Of a stretch of 8,840 nt of DNA, positions 7,254-8,840 are shown in pieces. The notes under the pieces are model-generated. The model was not told the origin of the DNA and searched no databases. It worked only from the letters and a program-made list of their open reading frames with translations. Both the position numbers and the translations under genes were made by a program. Position 1 is the first letter of the stretch. Each line of letters starts with the position of its first letter. Source of the DNA: CAVWDI01 sp046259385 (GTDB taxonomy: Bacteria; Chloroflexota; Anaerolineae; Anaerolineales; UBA4823); NCBI GenBank assembly GCA_046259385.1, contig JBJYWI010000098.1, positions 1-8,840 of the forward strand, in the 5' to 3' direction.

Positions 7254-8312
7254 ATGAACAGCATAAGCATTCTCGAACAATTTGTCGTCAAAGGGAAAGG
7301 CGTTTCAGAGCACGCAAAATTGATATCCACAATAGTCGTTATTATAGCGGCATTTGCGCTTGCAGGCCTGATCGCTTACCTGATTGGCAGCGTCGGCGCT
7401 CCGGCAATTGCAGGGGCGGGTGATTTCACCATTTCCCAGAACCCGGAACTGCTGGTAGCCCAGCGATACGCCGCGGATGTCGCTGCCCGCGGCGAGACCC
7501 TCTTTGAAATTCAGAACCCGGAATTGAATCTGGTTATGCGGCTGCAGGGGGCGGGGGTTTCTGAGGGCATCGTTTCTGACTATCCAAATCCGGAGGTGTT
7601 CTTTGCAAGCCGCTTTGCTCCGGATTGGGTGGAAAACCCAGAGTTGAACCTGCTCAGCTGGTATGAAAACTACTTTGAACAGGTGTCACTCTACAAAAAT
7701 CCTGAGTTGATGGTCGCCGGGCGATACGCGGGTAGTGCACCAGCGGAAGCGGGGCTGACGATCGAGCAGAAATACGCCGTGATGGGCATTGAAGTCGGCG
7801 AACCCCTATCCATCTATGCCAACCCTGAATTAGGCGTCGCCAGCCGCTTCGCTGCAGCTTTCGAACCCGTGTCGTATTCTTCAAACCCCGAATTGATGGT
7901 GGCAGAGCGCTTTGCCCAGGCCAAGGAGGCGAGCGCCGGGCTGACGATTGAGCAGAAATACGCCGTGATGGGCGTGGAAATCGGCAAACCCCTATCCATC
8001 TACGCCAACCCCGAACTGGGTGTCGCCAGCCGCTTCGCTGCAGCTTTCGAACCCGTGTCGTATTCTTCAAACCCCGAATTGATGGTAGCCGAACGCTTTG
8101 CGGGGATAAGCGAGCCCGTCTCCTTATATCCGAATCCGGAATTGACGCTTGCCCAGCGATATGCTGTTGAAACAGGGGCGGGCTCGCAGGGGTGGGTGTT
8201 AAACCCGGAACTTGCCCTGGTCCAACGCTACGCAGTTGAACTTGATAACAGTGCATTTCTGGAGACCAATCCCGAGATCAAGCAGCACCTGCGATTTATA
8301 CAAGGAGGTTAG
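7254..8312 (+). CDS. membrane-anchored NPEL-repeat protein, function unknown
   Basis: I do not recognise this 352-residue protein. The ATG at 7254 is chosen over the GTG at 7245 because the GTG overlaps the Shine-Dalgarno sequence AAAGGAG. Residues 1-22 are polar with K13, K15 and K22, and about 24-47 is a single hydrophobic helix. This predicts a cytoplasmic N-terminus and an exported remainder, either anchored or cleaved near APAIAGA (49-55). From residue 63 on it consists of units of the form NPELxVAxR(Y/F)A. NPE occurs at 63, 88, 112, 128, 149, 190, 211, 252, 273, 294, 317 and 339. Two degenerate units (AGLTIEQKYA near 166 and 228) fit the same pattern, making about 14 units spaced 16-25 residues, most often 21. 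There are no cysteines in the repeats. It is divergent from the mosaic regulator and shares its repeat-bearing control region, so co-regulation is likely. Confidence 0.85.
   Translation: MNSISILEQFVVKGKGVSEHAKLISTIVVIIAAFALAGLIAYLIGSVGAPAIAGAGDFTISQNPELLVAQRYAADVAARGETLFEIQNPELNLVMRLQGAGVSEGIVSDYPNPEVFFASRFAPDWVENPELNLLSWYENYFEQVSLYKNPELMVAGRYAGSAPAEAGLTIEQKYAVMGIEVGEPLSIYANPELGVASRFAAAFEPVSYSSNPELMVAERFAQAKEASAGLTIEQKYAVMGVEIGKPLSIYANPELGVASRFAAAFEPVSYSSNPELMVAERFAGISEPVSLYPNPELTLAQRYAVETGAGSQGWVLNPELALVQRYAVELDNSAFLETNPEIKQHLRFIQGG
7752..8101 (+). repeat. internal 186-bp direct duplication in the NPEL-repeat gene
   Basis: The segment 7752-7915 recurs at 7938-8101 with only scattered differences, at an offset of exactly 186 bp (62 codons). 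The encoded block runs from GLTIEQKYAVMG through IYANPELGVASRFAAAF to NPELMVAERFA. The frame is preserved. The near-identity here, compared with the loose similarity of the other units, points to a recent in-frame duplication and to continuing repeat-number change. Confidence 0.9.
8302..8309 (+). promoter_or_regulatory. orphan strong Shine-Dalgarno at the end of the NPEL gene
   Basis: AAGGAGGT overlaps the last codons and stop of the NPEL gene, where it encodes Gly-Gly. It is a very strong ribosome binding sequence. However, no ATG, GTG or TTG follows within 5-12 bases. It may be the leftover start signal of a once-coupled downstream gene whose 5' end is now missing, or it may be chance. Confidence 0.35.
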
Positions 8313-8332
8313 CCACCCGGAATATCCATAAC

Positions 8333-8376
8333 AAATCGACCGCCTATCAAAACCGATGAGCGGTCGATTTGGCTTT
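8333..8376 (+). terminator. probable intrinsic terminator of the NPEL gene
   Basis: AAATCGACCGC (8333-8343) and GCGGTCGATTT (8360-8370) form a perfect 11-bp stem with a 16-nt loop, starting 21 bp after the NPEL stop. The stem is followed by GGCTTTT, so the T-run is short and slightly displaced. Placement and stem quality support termination, while the weak T-tract lowers confidence. Confidence 0.6.
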
Positions 8377-8599
8377 TAGGATCGCCCGCAGGCTTGAGTG
8401 GACGACACCTGAAGGATCGAAGATCCTGGGTGAATACTGGCTTCAAACCCCGGACCCCAATGTGGTTGTTGTCAGTGAAGCGGATCATATCAGCCAGATC
8501 TTGACGATGACCCAGGGCTGGGATGATGTGTTTGACATCTCTATCTATCCTGCTGTTTCAGCCCAGGAGGGGATGGAGCTTGTGAAACAAATGAGTTAG
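8360..8599 (+). pseudogene. 5'-truncated DUF3303-like small protein
   Basis: The frame is open from 8360 (in-frame TGA at 8357) to a TAG at 8597. It has no ATG near its front, no Shine-Dalgarno, and only a TTG at 8369 inside the right arm of the terminator-like hairpin. The encoded residues include TTPEGSKILGEYWLQ, VVVVSEADH, WDDVFDISIYPAVSAQEG and ELVKQMS. This resembles the C-terminal two-thirds of small DUF3303-type proteins, single ferredoxin-like domains of about 90-100 residues. The first beta strand and helix (about 25-30 residues) are missing. I read it as a fragment whose start was lost when the hairpin region was joined to it. The family name is from memory of the pattern, and the family's function is unknown. 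Confidence 0.5.
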
Positions 8600-8624
8600 A
8601 TCATGGGGCAGGTCAACCGGAGAA

Positions 8625-8807
8625 TTGCCCACGGATTCAGACGGGTACCCCACAAACTGGAAAACCATGGATGAATTGGAAGCGGATCAGGTTTTAGCGG
8701 AAAATCTTGAAATCACCTCCGGTACGCAGCGCACTTTTCGCCTGCGTTTCTGGATACCCAAAGACGCTTATCCGCCCTGCAAAAGCGTATACATACGCGG
8801 CGGGTAA
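8625..8807 (+). CDS. short unrecognised ORF, possible fragment
   Basis: The frame runs to a TAA at 8805-8807. Possible starts are a TTG at 8625, with GGAG only two bases upstream, or an ATG at 8667 with no clear ribosome binding site, giving 60 or 46 residues. The product contains the segment TMDELEADQVLAEN followed by TFRLRFWIPKDAYPPCKSVYIRGG, a mixed charged and aromatic sequence with the look of part of a folded domain. I do not recognise it. The lack of a good start and the broken gene just upstream suggest a gene fragment, but a real small gene cannot be excluded. Confidence 0.25.
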   Translation: MPTDSDGYPTNWKTMDELEADQVLAENLEITSGTQRTFRLRFWIPKDAYPPCKSVYIRGG

Positions 8808-8840
8808 GAGATCCAGGTCAGACTTGAACTGGGATTACGG

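Noticed and set aside
7654..8256. A 200-codon minus-strand frame across the NPEL gene
   Set aside because: It is a shadow kept open by the repeated sequence of the real gene. Its own repeats mirror the plus-strand duplication and there is no ribosome site.

Overview
The window looks like a bacterial chromosome segment of moderate GC. The best guess for the source is Chloroflexota, probably an Anaerolineae-type genome. The reasons are a very long mosaic regulator that joins a SARP/BTAD head to a Ser/Thr kinase and a STAND-like ATPase, a group II pyridoxal decarboxylase, and GTGCC(C/G)GGCAC palindromes of the REP type. This placement rests on recalled family habits, not on a search.

Layout. 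Positions 1-788 are gene-poor and look eroded. They hold a possible 32-residue hydrophobic peptide gene (minus strand), a pair of 15-bp near-palindromes, a tandem repeat of about 107 bp (two full copies and a stub), and a broken remnant of an M28-type peptidase gene that abuts the tandem repeat. Positions 789-2279 (minus) encode a complete PLP-dependent amino acid decarboxylase. Positions 2440-7059 (minus) encode a 1539-residue protein with five modules in order: SARP-type winged helix plus BTAD, an apparently active Ser/Thr kinase, a AAA/STAND-like ATPase, a TPR-like helical region, and a full-length family 5 (OppA-like) solute-binding domain with no signal peptide or membrane segment. Positions 7060-7253 are a divergent intergenic region. 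Positions 7254-8312 (plus) encode a 352-residue membrane-anchored protein made of at least 12 NPE(L) repeats. A terminator-like hairpin follows at 8333-8376, then a 5'-truncated DUF3303-like fragment and a short unrecognised ORF.

The most interesting unit is the divergent pair 2440-7059 / 7254-8312. The intergenic region contains four heptamers close to TGGAACG spaced 11, 11 and 12 bp apart. This is the arrangement established for SARP-family binding sites. The two outer repeats lie where the -35 elements of two divergent promoters would fall. The inferred model is that the mosaic protein senses a peptide or similar ligand in the cytoplasm through its OppA-like tail, integrates it with ATP binding and phosphorylation, and controls both itself and the NPEL-repeat surface protein. 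The repeated short peptide units of that protein are a speculative candidate for the ligand. The decarboxylase lies downstream of the regulator on the same strand, 160 bp away, with its own candidate promoter, so its link to the system is uncertain.
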